A DNA stretch of 14,763 nt from Alistipes sp. Its GTDB lineage: Bacteria > Bacteroidota > Bacteroidia > Bacteroidales > Rikenellaceae. The DNA is taken from NCBI GenBank assembly GCA_017391185.1, contig JAFOZN010000211.1, forward strand, positions 1 to 14,763, written 5' to 3'. Below are positions 6,520 to 13,240 of the stretch, piece after piece. Every line of letters starts with the position of its first letter. Within the stretch, counting starts at the first letter, position 1. Both the position numbers and the translations under genes were made by a program. The notes beneath the pieces are model-generated. The model saw nothing but the letters and a program-made list of their open reading frames with translations, searched no databases and had not been told where the DNA came from.

Positions 6520-7362
6520 TTATTTCAATATCTCTCTGATCTTATTGGCTCTTTGCATAGCCTCCATAAGACCCTCTCTATCATCGCGCTCGATCATGCG
6601 TCTTAGAATTTGCAATTGATGAATATGCTCTCTGAGCACATCAAGCACGTTGTATTTATTCTCCAAGAAGATCGGAGCCCAAGTCTGAGGCAGACTCTTT
6701 GCCAAGCGTACGGTAGATTCAAAACCTCCGCCCGCAAGGTCAAAGATATGCTCCTCTTCTCGCTCCTTCTCCAACACCGTCAGAGCCAATGCAAAGGATG
6801 TGATATGTGATATGTGCGAGATATAGGCACAGTGCATATCCTGATCCTCGGCCGACATGTGGAGTATAGGCATCTGCAACTCGCGGTAGATATCTTCTAC
6901 CACCTGCAAAGCATCTTGATCGCTCTGCTCGCAGTTGCAAATCACCACAGTACGCCCCTTAAAAGCTCCATGCAATGCCGCCTCAGGACCGCTGTTCTCG
7001 GTACCCCACATAGGGTGTGACGCCACCAAACGACCACGATTAGGGTGCATCATAGTCATCTCGCAAAGCTCCTGCTTGGTAGAGCCCATATCCATCAATA
7101 TCTGGTCGGGGCGGATACGATTAAGTATCTTGATGGCCAGCTTAGGGATGGTATCTACGGGAGTGGCCAAAACAATGAGCTTACACTCTGCAAGAGCTTC
7201 ATCCAAAGTGCAGATACGCTCCACCAAGCCCAATTCCAAGGCTTTCTGAGCATTGCGCTCCGACTGCTCGACACCCCAGATGTGATCGCTAAGCCCTTTG
7301 TCTTTTAGACTCAGGGCAAACGATCCACCGATTAGACCCAAACCTATGATTGCGGTTTTCAT
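6520..7362 (-). CDS. tyrA: Prephenate dehydrogenase
   Basis: A 280-residue NAD-dependent enzyme of tyrosine synthesis (prephenate to 4-hydroxyphenylpyruvate). The N-terminal Rossmann domain begins at residue 3 with GLGLIGGS (7-14), followed by LATPVD (65-70), MDMGSTK (90-96) and SHPMWGTENSGP (115-126), whose His116 is the expected catalytic residue. The helical dimerisation domain starts near 170 and has HISHI (183-187) and GGGFESTVRLA (211-221). There is no ACT or chorismate mutase domain, so feedback control probably acts elsewhere (fused mutase, PheA ACT, leader attenuator). It is 35 bases downstream of the aminotransferase gene and 7 bases upstream of the DAHP synthase/mutase gene, so likely co-transcribed. 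Confidence 0.93.
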   Translation of the reverse strand: MKTAIIGLGLIGGSFALSLKDKGLSDHIWGVEQSERNAQKALELGLVERICTLDEALAECKLIVLATPVDTIPKLAIKILNRIRPDQILMDMGSTKQELCEMTMMHPNRGRLVASHPMWGTENSGPEAALHGAFKGRTVVICNCEQSDQDALQVVEDIYRELQMPILHMSAEDQDMHCAYISHISHITSFALALTVLEKEREEEHIFDLAGGGFESTVRLAKSLPQTWAPIFLENKYNVLDVLREHIHQLQILRRMIERDDREGLMEAMQRANKIREILK

Positions 7363-7397
7363 TACCAGCGACTCTCTTTAAGGGGTTGGGTTATATT

Positions 7398-8576
7398 TTA
7401 CTTCTTAAGACGTGTCTTTGCTCGCTCGGCAGCCTCTGCCAAACGCTCCTTAGGCATACAGAGTGAGATGCGGATATACTTGTTACCCTCCGAACCGAAG
7501 ATACCGCCTGGAGTTACAAATACGTCACACTCGTTGAGCACCTTGTCTGAGAATGCGAAGCAATCGCCATCGAAATCCTCTGGCATAGCAGCCCATACGA
7601 ACAAACCTGCCTGTCCCTTCTCATACTTACATCCGAGTGCATCCAACAAAGCATAGCCCTCAGCCTCGCGCTCATAGTATGTCTTGTTGAGCTCATCGAA
7701 CCACTCCATACCCAAGCTCAAAGCCTCGGCAGCAGCAGCCTGCACAGGATAGAACATACCAGAATCCATGTTTGACTTGAAGCGCAAGATGTCGCTCAAC
7801 CACTCAGAACGACCTACCACTGCACCTACTCGCCAACCAGCCATTGAGTGTCCCTTACTTGTAGAGTTCATCTCGATAGCTACATCCCATGCTCCAGGGA
7901 TTGAGAGGATCGAAAGCTGGAGATTGTTTCTCACGAAGCTATATGGGTTGTCGTGTACCAAAAGGATGTTGTGCTTGCCTGCGAACTCTACCAACTTCTC
8001 GAACAACTCGACAGTAGGGTGAGTACCAGTAGGCATGTTAGGGTAGTTGACGAACATGAGCTTGACGTTCTGCAAATCCTCCTTCTCGATCTCATCGAAA
8101 TCAGGGTAGAAGCCATTTGCTGCGTTGAGGTGATACTCTACAACCTCACCACCTGCCAATGTTACGGCAGCACGATATGTTGGATAGCCTGGGTTTGGAA
8201 CCAAAACCTTGTCACCCTCATTAAGGAATGCCATACAGATGTGCATGATACCCTCCTTAGAGCCCAAGAGTGGCAACACCTCGTTCTTTGGGTTAAGCTT
8301 CACGTTGTACCACTTCTCGTACCAGTCGGCATAAGCCTGACGCAAAAGGTCGCTACCGTTGTATGGCTGATATGCGTGTACATCAGGACGCTGTGCCTCC
8401 TTGCCCAAACGCTCTATTACTGAGTCTGCAGGTGGCATATCGGGGCTACCGATACCCAAGCTGATGATGTCACGACCTGCCTTACGCAATTCAGCGATTT
8501 CGCGGTTCTTCTTTGAAAAATAATACTCCTTAATACAGTCCATACGACTTGCAGGAGCGATCTCAACCTTTGCCAT
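7398..8576 (-). CDS. PLP-dependent class I/II aminotransferase, probably aromatic or aspartate type
   Basis: A 392-residue fold-type I aminotransferase of full length. PLP-site features are visible: YNGSDLLRQAY (72-82), GSKEGI (105-110) for the phosphate, NYPNMPTG with Asn180, HDNPYSF with Asp209 and Tyr212, the Schiff-base Lys241 in STSKGHSMAGWRVG (238-251), and substrate-carboxylate Arg369 in YIRISLC. Related proteins are often labelled aspartate or LL-diaminopimelate aminotransferase. Its place between pheA and tyrA strongly suggests the final transamination of phenylpyruvate and 4-hydroxyphenylpyruvate to Phe and Tyr, though overlap with aspartate or branched substrates is possible. Gaps are 41 bases to pheA and 35 to tyrA, without internal terminators. 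Confidence 0.88.
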   Translation of the reverse strand: MAKVEIAPASRMDCIKEYYFSKKNREIAELRKAGRDIISLGIGSPDMPPADSVIERLGKEAQRPDVHAYQPYNGSDLLRQAYADWYEKWYNVKLNPKNEVLPLLGSKEGIMHICMAFLNEGDKVLVPNPGYPTYRAAVTLAGGEVVEYHLNAANGFYPDFDEIEKEDLQNVKLMFVNYPNMPTGTHPTVELFEKLVEFAGKHNILLVHDNPYSFVRNNLQLSILSIPGAWDVAIEMNSTSKGHSMAGWRVGAVVGRSEWLSDILRFKSNMDSGMFYPVQAAAAEALSLGMEWFDELNKTYYEREAEGYALLDALGCKYEKGQAGLFVWAAMPEDFDGDCFAFSDKVLNECDVFVTPGGIFGSEGNKYIRISLCMPKERLAEAAERAKTRLKK

Positions 8577-8617
8577 AATGTTTTAAGTTTTTAATTGTTT
8601 ATATATCTTTTGTTTTT

Positions 8618-9427
8618 CTATTTACCGCTTCTATATACTCCGTAAACGTGCAGATCTTGCGTTACGCTCTGCAGGTTATTCAGATTGCAAATATAATCAT
8701 CAAGCGACTTAAATTCCAAATCTATATGGAACATATAGTGCCAAGGCTCGCTCGGAATCGGATATGATTGCAGTTTAGAGAGGTTTATCCCATGCAGCTG
8801 ACTCAGTGCTCTGAGCAAAGATCCTTCCGTATGGTCGGTCTTGAAATAGAGCGAAGCCTTGTTGGCGAGGGGATCCATCTGGTGATCATAACGCTTGAGA
8901 ACCATAAAACGCGTGTAGTTACTCTTTACGGTATTGATCTCAGGGGCAATAATTTTCAGTCCATATATCTCTGCCGCCAATTGGCTCGCTATGGCAGCCG
9001 TATGGCGTAACCCCTTCTGAGCAATATGTTTGGCACTCAGAGCCGTATCATCCGACTCAATGAGCTTCCAATCATATTGATCCAAATACTCATCACACTG
9101 CAAAAGAGCCATCGAGTGCGACTCCACCTCGCGTATATCCTCCAACTCCACATCGGGCAAGACCATCAGATTTTGCTTGATGGGCAGATATACCTCGCCC
9201 GCCACCTGCAGATTGTTGTCTTGCAGGATTTTATAGTTGGGGATAATCGAACCCGCTATGGAGTTTTCTATGGCCATCAAACCCATATTCGCTTCTCCGA
9301 GCTTCACCGCTTGCGCTACGGCTCTAAACGTAGAGCAAGGCAAGATATCTATATCGCGACCAAAGTACTCGATGGCTGCGATATGGTGAAAACAGGCTTC
9401 GTAACCTTGTATAGCAATCTTCAACAT
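8618..9427 (-). CDS. pheA: Prephenate dehydratase with C-terminal ACT domain
   Basis: A 269-residue monofunctional prephenate dehydratase (prephenate to phenylpyruvate). The catalytic domain has AIQGYEACFHHIAA (5-18), a divergent form of the usual GPxGTFS start, MGLMAIENSIAGSI (48-61) equivalent to the PIENS motif, and the catalytic NYTRFMVL (170-177) with Thr172-Arg173-Phe174. An ACT regulatory domain spans about 190-265; the typical ESRP phenylalanine-binding motif reads QSYPIPSEPW (220-229), so the effector response may differ. The start ATG at 9427 lies only seven bases after the T-run of an intrinsic terminator, so expression depends on attenuation by the Phe/Tyr-rich leader peptide upstream. 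It is the first structural gene of pheA, aminotransferase, tyrA, DAHP synthase/chorismate mutase. Confidence 0.92.
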   Translation of the reverse strand: MLKIAIQGYEACFHHIAAIEYFGRDIDILPCSTFRAVAQAVKLGEANMGLMAIENSIAGSIIPNYKILQDNNLQVAGEVYLPIKQNLMVLPDVELEDIREVESHSMALLQCDEYLDQYDWKLIESDDTALSAKHIAQKGLRHTAAIASQLAAEIYGLKIIAPEINTVKSNYTRFMVLKRYDHQMDPLANKASLYFKTDHTEGSLLRALSQLHGINLSKLQSYPIPSEPWHYMFHIDLEFKSLDDYICNLNNLQSVTQDLHVYGVYRSGK

Positions 9428-9433
9428 CCTTTC

Positions 9434-9475
9434 AAAAACAAAAAAATCCCGACCACCATATCATGCGGTCAGGAT
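9434..9475 (-). terminator. Attenuator terminator in front of pheA
   Basis: On the minus strand, ATCCTGACC (9475-9467) pairs with GGTCGGGAT (9454-9446): a 9-bp stem with one G-U pair, extendable by two pairs to leave an 8-base loop. It is followed by seven Ts (9446-9440), G, and five more Ts (9438-9434), a classic intrinsic terminator. It sits between the leader peptide and the pheA start, so it can only serve to stop transcription before the operon. Its 5' arm overlaps the antiterminator partner at 9465-9473. Confidence 0.92.
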
Positions 9476-9526
9476 CAATATAACTCCATGAATCATCTTC
9501 ATATTAGCATACGACAACCTGACCGC
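9465..9526 (-). promoter_or_regulatory. Antiterminator pairing of the pheA attenuator
   Basis: GCGGTCAGG (minus strand, 9526-9518), which lies inside leader codons 16-19, is perfectly complementary over 9 bases to CCTGACCGC (9473-9465), which includes most of the 5' arm of the terminator. The two hairpins are therefore mutually exclusive. A ribosome finishing the leader at the stop (9506-9504) covers the first arm and lets the terminator form; one stalled at most of the Phe/Tyr codons (9563-9534) leaves it free to pair and allows readthrough into pheA. The last Tyr codon is close enough that stalling there may partly mask the arm. Confidence 0.88.
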
Positions 9527-9572
9527 TCGTGCAGTAAAAGTAAAATCGCTTATAGAAGAAATATCTATTCAT
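9504..9572 (-). CDS. Phe/Tyr leader peptide controlling the pheA operon
   Basis: A 22-codon reading frame begins MNRYFFYKRFYFYC and continues through TSG, QVVV and a final Cys to TAA. Eight of the first 13 residues are Phe (5, 6, 10, 12) or Tyr (4, 7, 11, 13). The start is fixed: the in-frame codon two positions upstream is a TGA stop. It lies about 17 bases after the predicted transcription start and 76 bases before pheA, and its last codons contain one arm of the antiterminator. These are the defining parts of ribosome-mediated attenuation as in E. coli pheL, but sensing both amino acids, which fits an operon making both. The gene is too short for routine gene calling. Function is inferred from this combination; no expression evidence is available. 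Confidence 0.9.
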   Translation of the reverse strand: MNRYFFYKRFYFYCTSGQVVVC

Positions 9573-9594
9573 GTTTCAAATCATTTTCTAACCA

Positions 9595-9625
9595 CAAATA
9601 TATCTGATTTAGTCGAAATATCAAA
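9595..9625 (-). promoter_or_regulatory. Promoter of the attenuated pheA operon
   Basis: Minus strand TTTG (9625-9622), a 19-base spacer, then TATATTTG (9602-9595): a full match to the Bacteroidota sigma-70-type consensus TTTG...TAnnTTTG with ideal spacing. Transcription should start near 9590, giving a leader RNA of about 160 bases before the pheA start codon that contains the leader peptide, antiterminator and terminator. Confidence 0.8.
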
Positions 9626-9700
9626 ATATATTTGTAAGAAAGTGGGTGCAAAATTGGTTGAAAAGTAAGCCTTCGTTTTAATCCCGAATTATGTATATAG

Positions 9701-9725
9701 AATTTTGAATTTTGAATTTTGAATT
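9701..9725. repeat. Tandem heptamer AATTTTG, 3.6 copies
   Basis: AATTTTG is repeated three times, followed by AATT, ending within the stop codon region of the sulfatase-maturase gene (stop at 9724-9726). The rest of 9626-9700 is AT-rich with no hairpin terminator visible, so transcription from the sulfatase operon may run toward the pheA control region. Function unknown; slippage-prone. Confidence 0.75.
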
Positions 9726-10941
9726 ACCCCCTCTTAGCCCACTCCATCACATTGGCTGGGGCGCGTGCTGATTGTAACTCGCGTTTCATGAAATCCATAT
9801 AGGGTGCAACATGCTCAAAATATCGGCGAAAACCCTCGCAGAGATAGTTAATCCCTTGTTCGCCATCCGAGCTGGTAATGAATCGATTTTTGGGACATTC
9901 GCCGTGGCAGGCAAACTCCCAATCGCACTCTCGGCATCGGCGTGGCAGTGAGTGGTGCTTCCATGCCCCAAAATCGTTTTGACGCTTCGATCGCATCATA
10001 TCCGTAAGACGGTGGTGGAGGATGTTTCCCAACTTAAACTCCTCAAAAACAAAGTGATCACATGAGTAGAGGTCGCCATTAGCCTCGATGATAGCGGCAT
10101 GACCACAATACTTGCTCATGGTGCATACCCCAGGCTCTGCGCCCACCCAATTTGCCAAGGTAGAGTCGAAAATCTGGATAAAAACCTTGCCGACATCCTC
10201 TTTGATCCACTCATCGAAAAGTCCGCAAAGAAAATCACCCCATTCTGCTGGTGTTATGGAATCGGCGGTAATATCTCCGCCTGTTTCTCTCCCCGAACAG
10301 AGTCTTAGAGAGCCATCTGGTAGGAGTTTGGTACGCTCCACGATGGGGGTGAATTGCAAAAATCGGCAATCCAGCTCATCGCGGAAAAAGCGATAGAATC
10401 CTATGGGATCTTTTACGTTGAGCGAATTTACCACAGCCATCGCGTTCCACTCTACGCCGTGGCGAGCCAATGCTCTGAGTCCACGCAGTACATCTTGATA
10501 GGATCCTTTGCCATCTGCCCCCTTTCGCATAGAGTTATGTATCTCTTCGGGTCCATCTATCGAGACTCCGACAAGGAAGTTGTTGCGACTAAAAAACTCT
10601 GCCCACTTATCGTCTATTAGCGTAGCGTTGGTCTGTATACAGTTGAAGATTTGTCGCCCTCTGGCATATCGTTGCTGATATTCCAAAGCCTTTTCGTAGA
10701 AGGATATAGGCCTTAGAAGAGGCTCGCCACCATGCCAAGTGAAGTTTACTTCGAGTGTAGTCTGTGCTTCGATATATTGGCGCACAAAACTCTCCAGCAC
10801 CTCATCCGACATGGGGCGTGGATGAGGTGTGAGAGTGGATTTTTCCAGATAGTAACAATACTTACATCTGAGATTGCACGATGCCCCTGCGGGCTTGGCC
10901 ATCACGTATAGTGGGCGACCAAAAATCAAATCCTGCACCAT
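9724..10941 (-). CDS. Anaerobic sulfatase-maturating enzyme (radical SAM/SPASM)
   Basis: A 405-residue radical SAM enzyme that oxidises a Ser or Cys of a sulfatase to C-alpha-formylglycine without oxygen. The SAM cluster motif CNLRCKYC has Cys22, 26 and 29, with WHGGEP (69-74) following. The SPASM region supplies Cys273, 279, 294, 336, 339, 345, 349 and 368 for two auxiliary clusters, the same order and spacing pattern as characterised anSMEs; Asp295, right after Cys294, matches the position of the proposed catalytic base. The ATG at 10941 is preferred over an in-frame GTG at 10944. It begins 6 bases after the sulfatase stop and is the last gene of that operon, so the adjacent Ser-type sulfatase is its obvious substrate, though one maturase can serve many sulfatases. 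Confidence 0.92.
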   Translation of the reverse strand: MVQDLIFGRPLYVMAKPAGASCNLRCKYCYYLEKSTLTPHPRPMSDEVLESFVRQYIEAQTTLEVNFTWHGGEPLLRPISFYEKALEYQQRYARGRQIFNCIQTNATLIDDKWAEFFSRNNFLVGVSIDGPEEIHNSMRKGADGKGSYQDVLRGLRALARHGVEWNAMAVVNSLNVKDPIGFYRFFRDELDCRFLQFTPIVERTKLLPDGSLRLCSGRETGGDITADSITPAEWGDFLCGLFDEWIKEDVGKVFIQIFDSTLANWVGAEPGVCTMSKYCGHAAIIEANGDLYSCDHFVFEEFKLGNILHHRLTDMMRSKRQNDFGAWKHHSLPRRCRECDWEFACHGECPKNRFITSSDGEQGINYLCEGFRRYFEHVAPYMDFMKRELQSARAPANVMEWAKRG

Positions 10942-10947
10942 CACTCT

Positions 10948-12522
10948 TTAACGATCTTTCTCGGTGGAGAAACGAACAGGGTTATTATACTGCTCTTGCA
11001 GGCGTAGAAGCTCGGCCTTAAGCTCTTTGACTATAGGCTCATACTCAGCCTTGCCGTAGAGGTTGTGCATCTCCTTGGGGTCTTCTTTTAAGTCGTAGAG
11101 CTCCCACACATCTATATCGTTGTAGAAATGTATGAGTTTATATCGCTCGGTGCGTACTCCATAGTGGCGTTTGACCATATGCTCGGCGGGATATTCATAA
11201 AAATGGTAGTAGAGCGATTTGCGCCACTCTTTGGGCTCCTCACCCTTGAGTAGAGGCACCATCGACTCGCCATGTATATCTTCTGGGATCTCTATACCTG
11301 CCATCTCTAAGAATGTAGGCGCATAGTCAATGTTCTGTACCATCTGCTCGATATCGCCTTTGTGGTTGTAGCCCTCAGGCAGCATCATCACAAGCGGTGT
11401 ACGCATAGATTCCTCGTACATGAATCGCTTGTCGAACCAGCCGTGCTCACCCATATAGAAGCCTTGATCCGAAGTATAGACCACAAGCGTATTCTCCAAC
11501 AATCCCTTCTGCTCCAGATAGTCCAAAACACGTCCTACGTTGTCATCCAGCGACTTTACCACCTTGGCGTAGTCGCGCATGTAACGCTGATATTTCCACT
11601 CTGCCAAATCCTTGCCCTGAAGATTCTGCTCATAAAACTCCTCGGTGATAGGATCGTATGTGGCATCGTATATCTTGCGTTCCTCCTCACTCAGGCGACC
11701 AATAAAATTTAGATACGTAGCCTTTAAGCGTGAGTTCTTGCCATCGGCCAATGCCTTGTTGTCATAGATAAGATCCATATCCTTGAGTATATGCATCTCC
11801 TGACTCTTGGCGGCCTCTCGCCCCTCGTATTCATCGTAGAAATTATCGGGTAGCGGGAAGGTCTTATCCTCATACTCATTTAGGTATTTTAGTTCTGGCA
11901 ACCAATTGCGATGCACCGCCTTGTGGTGAATCAAGATGCAGAATGGAGTGTTCGGCCCCTGCTCATCAATCCACTTCAGACTCTTGTCTGTGATAAGATT
12001 CGTCAGATAGCCTTGCTCGGTGATGGTATCCTGCTGCATGGTGATGAAGCTCGGATTGTAGTAATCACCCTGCCCAGGGATAATCTCCCAATGGTCAAAA
12101 CCCGTAGGCAGGCTCTCCAGATGCCATTTGCCGATGATGGCAGTCTTGTATCCCGCTTTTTGTAAAAGTTTGGGGAATGTCTGTTGTTTGCCGTCAAATA
12201 CGCAAGTCGAGTTGTCGTAGAATTTATTGCCCGAAGAGTGCTTACCCGTCAGCATACATGCTCGGCTCGGCCCACTGAGTGAGTTGGCGACAAAGCTGTT
12301 GGTAAAGCGCACGCCGTCACGAGCAATGCGATCGAGGTTTGGGGTAGATATATAACGCTTGTCATAGCAACTCATCATTTGAGCTGTATGATCATCGGTC
12401 ATAATATACACGATGTTAGGTTGTTGGCATATCTCTTGCTGAGCCTCCTTGCATGAAGGCAGAGCGATAGCGGTCGCCGAGGCTGTCAGCGAGAAGAGAA
12501 ATTTGGAATTAGGCCTTTTCAT
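10948..12522 (-). CDS. Ser-type sulfatase lipoprotein, family S1 (possibly S1_11-like GlcNAc-6-sulfatase)
   Basis: A 524-residue sulfatase that hydrolyses a sulfate ester, probably on a host or dietary glycan. The signal has a lipobox-like LPSC with Cys24, followed by KEAQQE, so it is likely a membrane lipoprotein. The signature SGPSRACMLTGK (83-94) carries Ser83 in S-x-P-x-R, the residue converted to formylglycine. Metal and sulfate residues are present: Asp43-Asp44 (TDDH), Lys132 and His134 (GKWH), His200, Asp352 (SDQG) and Lys365. The protein resembles, from memory, Bacteroides S1_11 enzymes acting on 6-O-sulfated GlcNAc of heparan or mucin (IGKWHLESLPTGFDHW, HHKAVHRNWLPELKYL), but the substrate needs checking. 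It lies between the nitroreductase gene (5-base gap) and the maturase gene. The Ser-type signature explains the need for the anaerobic maturase next door. Confidence 0.9.
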   Translation of the reverse strand: MKRPNSKFLFSLTASATAIALPSCKEAQQEICQQPNIVYIMTDDHTAQMMSCYDKRYISTPNLDRIARDGVRFTNSFVANSLSGPSRACMLTGKHSSGNKFYDNSTCVFDGKQQTFPKLLQKAGYKTAIIGKWHLESLPTGFDHWEIIPGQGDYYNPSFITMQQDTITEQGYLTNLITDKSLKWIDEQGPNTPFCILIHHKAVHRNWLPELKYLNEYEDKTFPLPDNFYDEYEGREAAKSQEMHILKDMDLIYDNKALADGKNSRLKATYLNFIGRLSEEERKIYDATYDPITEEFYEQNLQGKDLAEWKYQRYMRDYAKVVKSLDDNVGRVLDYLEQKGLLENTLVVYTSDQGFYMGEHGWFDKRFMYEESMRTPLVMMLPEGYNHKGDIEQMVQNIDYAPTFLEMAGIEIPEDIHGESMVPLLKGEEPKEWRKSLYYHFYEYPAEHMVKRHYGVRTERYKLIHFYNDIDVWELYDLKEDPKEMHNLYGKAEYEPIVKELKAELLRLQEQYNNPVRFSTEKDR

Positions 12523-12527
12523 GATCT

Positions 12528-13172
12528 CTATTCTACAAATTTAATAACCTCCTTATTACGAGGCTTTGCCGCAGGCTCCTCGTCTGGATAACCCACACCC
12601 ACGCTGAGCAGTAGCTCATAACCTTCGCTCAGATTCATCGATGAGAGGAACTCTTTGCCCTCTGGAGTAGAGAAAAATCCCAAAGGACCCATCATGCAAC
12701 AAGTTCCCAATCCGAGCGATTTGGCTGCCAGCACCATATTGCCTGCCATCAGACCACAATCTACCTGAGTGCAGCGCCCTGGTTTATGAGCGATGAAGAT
12801 TACGGCAGGGGCGTTGCGGAACATGTTTTTGAAACCCTCGCCCGATACCATCTTCTCAGAAGGAGTTCCCTTTACGCTCTCTACGTACGATTTGGTGGCG
12901 GAGGCAATCCACTCGGCGTTATCCACGATTCTGACCTCCCATTGCTGGGCATTCATACCGTTGGGGGCGTTGATACCGCACTCGGCAATCTGTTGCAGAA
13001 TCTCGCGAGGCACGGCTTGATCCTTGTATGCGCGAATGCTACGGCGAGACATGATGGTCTCGATTACGGGATTGGTATCGTTCTGAGTGGTTTGTGTTGT
13101 TTTAGATGTGGTAGGGCTACATGATGTTGCTGTCAAAGCCAAAATCATCAAGGCAATTATAAATCTTTTCAT
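12528..13172 (-). CDS. Nitroreductase-family flavoprotein with lipoprotein signal
   Basis: A 214-residue protein; the ATG at 13172 is chosen over a longer in-frame extension because it starts a typical lipoprotein signal (MKRFIIALMILALTATSC, Cys18) and lies 30 bases after a strong promoter. After a Thr/Ser-rich linker (19-35) comes a full nitroreductase domain: RRSIRAYKD (43-51), CGINAPNGMNAQQWEV (65-80) for FMN phosphate and ring binding, NAPAVIFIA (120-128), DCGLMAGNMVLAAKSLGLGTC (138-158) and VGYPDEEP (193-200). Such enzymes use FMN and NAD(P)H to reduce nitro compounds, quinones or flavins, and are normally cytoplasmic; a lipoprotein version would face the periplasm, where NAD(P)H is absent. 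It leads the sulfatase/maturase operon, with only 5 bases to the sulfatase gene. The physiological substrate is unknown. Confidence 0.85.
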   Translation of the reverse strand: MKRFIIALMILALTATSCSPTTSKTTQTTQNDTNPVIETIMSRRSIRAYKDQAVPREILQQIAECGINAPNGMNAQQWEVRIVDNAEWIASATKSYVESVKGTPSEKMVSGEGFKNMFRNAPAVIFIAHKPGRCTQVDCGLMAGNMVLAAKSLGLGTCCMMGPLGFFSTPEGKEFLSSMNLSEGYELLLSVGVGYPDEEPAAKPRNKEVIKFVE

Positions 13173-13201
13173 GGTTACAATTTTAAGGTTTATACTCCTT
13201 A

Positions 13202-13233
13202 CAAATATAACAGAAAAGATTGGCTTTTGCAAT
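13202..13233 (-). promoter_or_regulatory. Promoter of the nitroreductase/sulfatase/maturase operon
   Basis: Minus strand ATTG (13233-13230), a 20-base spacer, then TATATTTG (13209-13202), matching the Bacteroidota consensus. Transcription would start near 13197, about 25 bases before the ATG at 13172. Confidence 0.75.
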
Positions 13234-13240
13234 AGTTTTA

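Noticed and set aside
9026..9607. Plus-strand reading frame of 193 codons across the pheA start and leader
   Set aside because: It is antisense to pheA and to the attenuator, has no recognisable domain, and the opposite strand explains the region fully.
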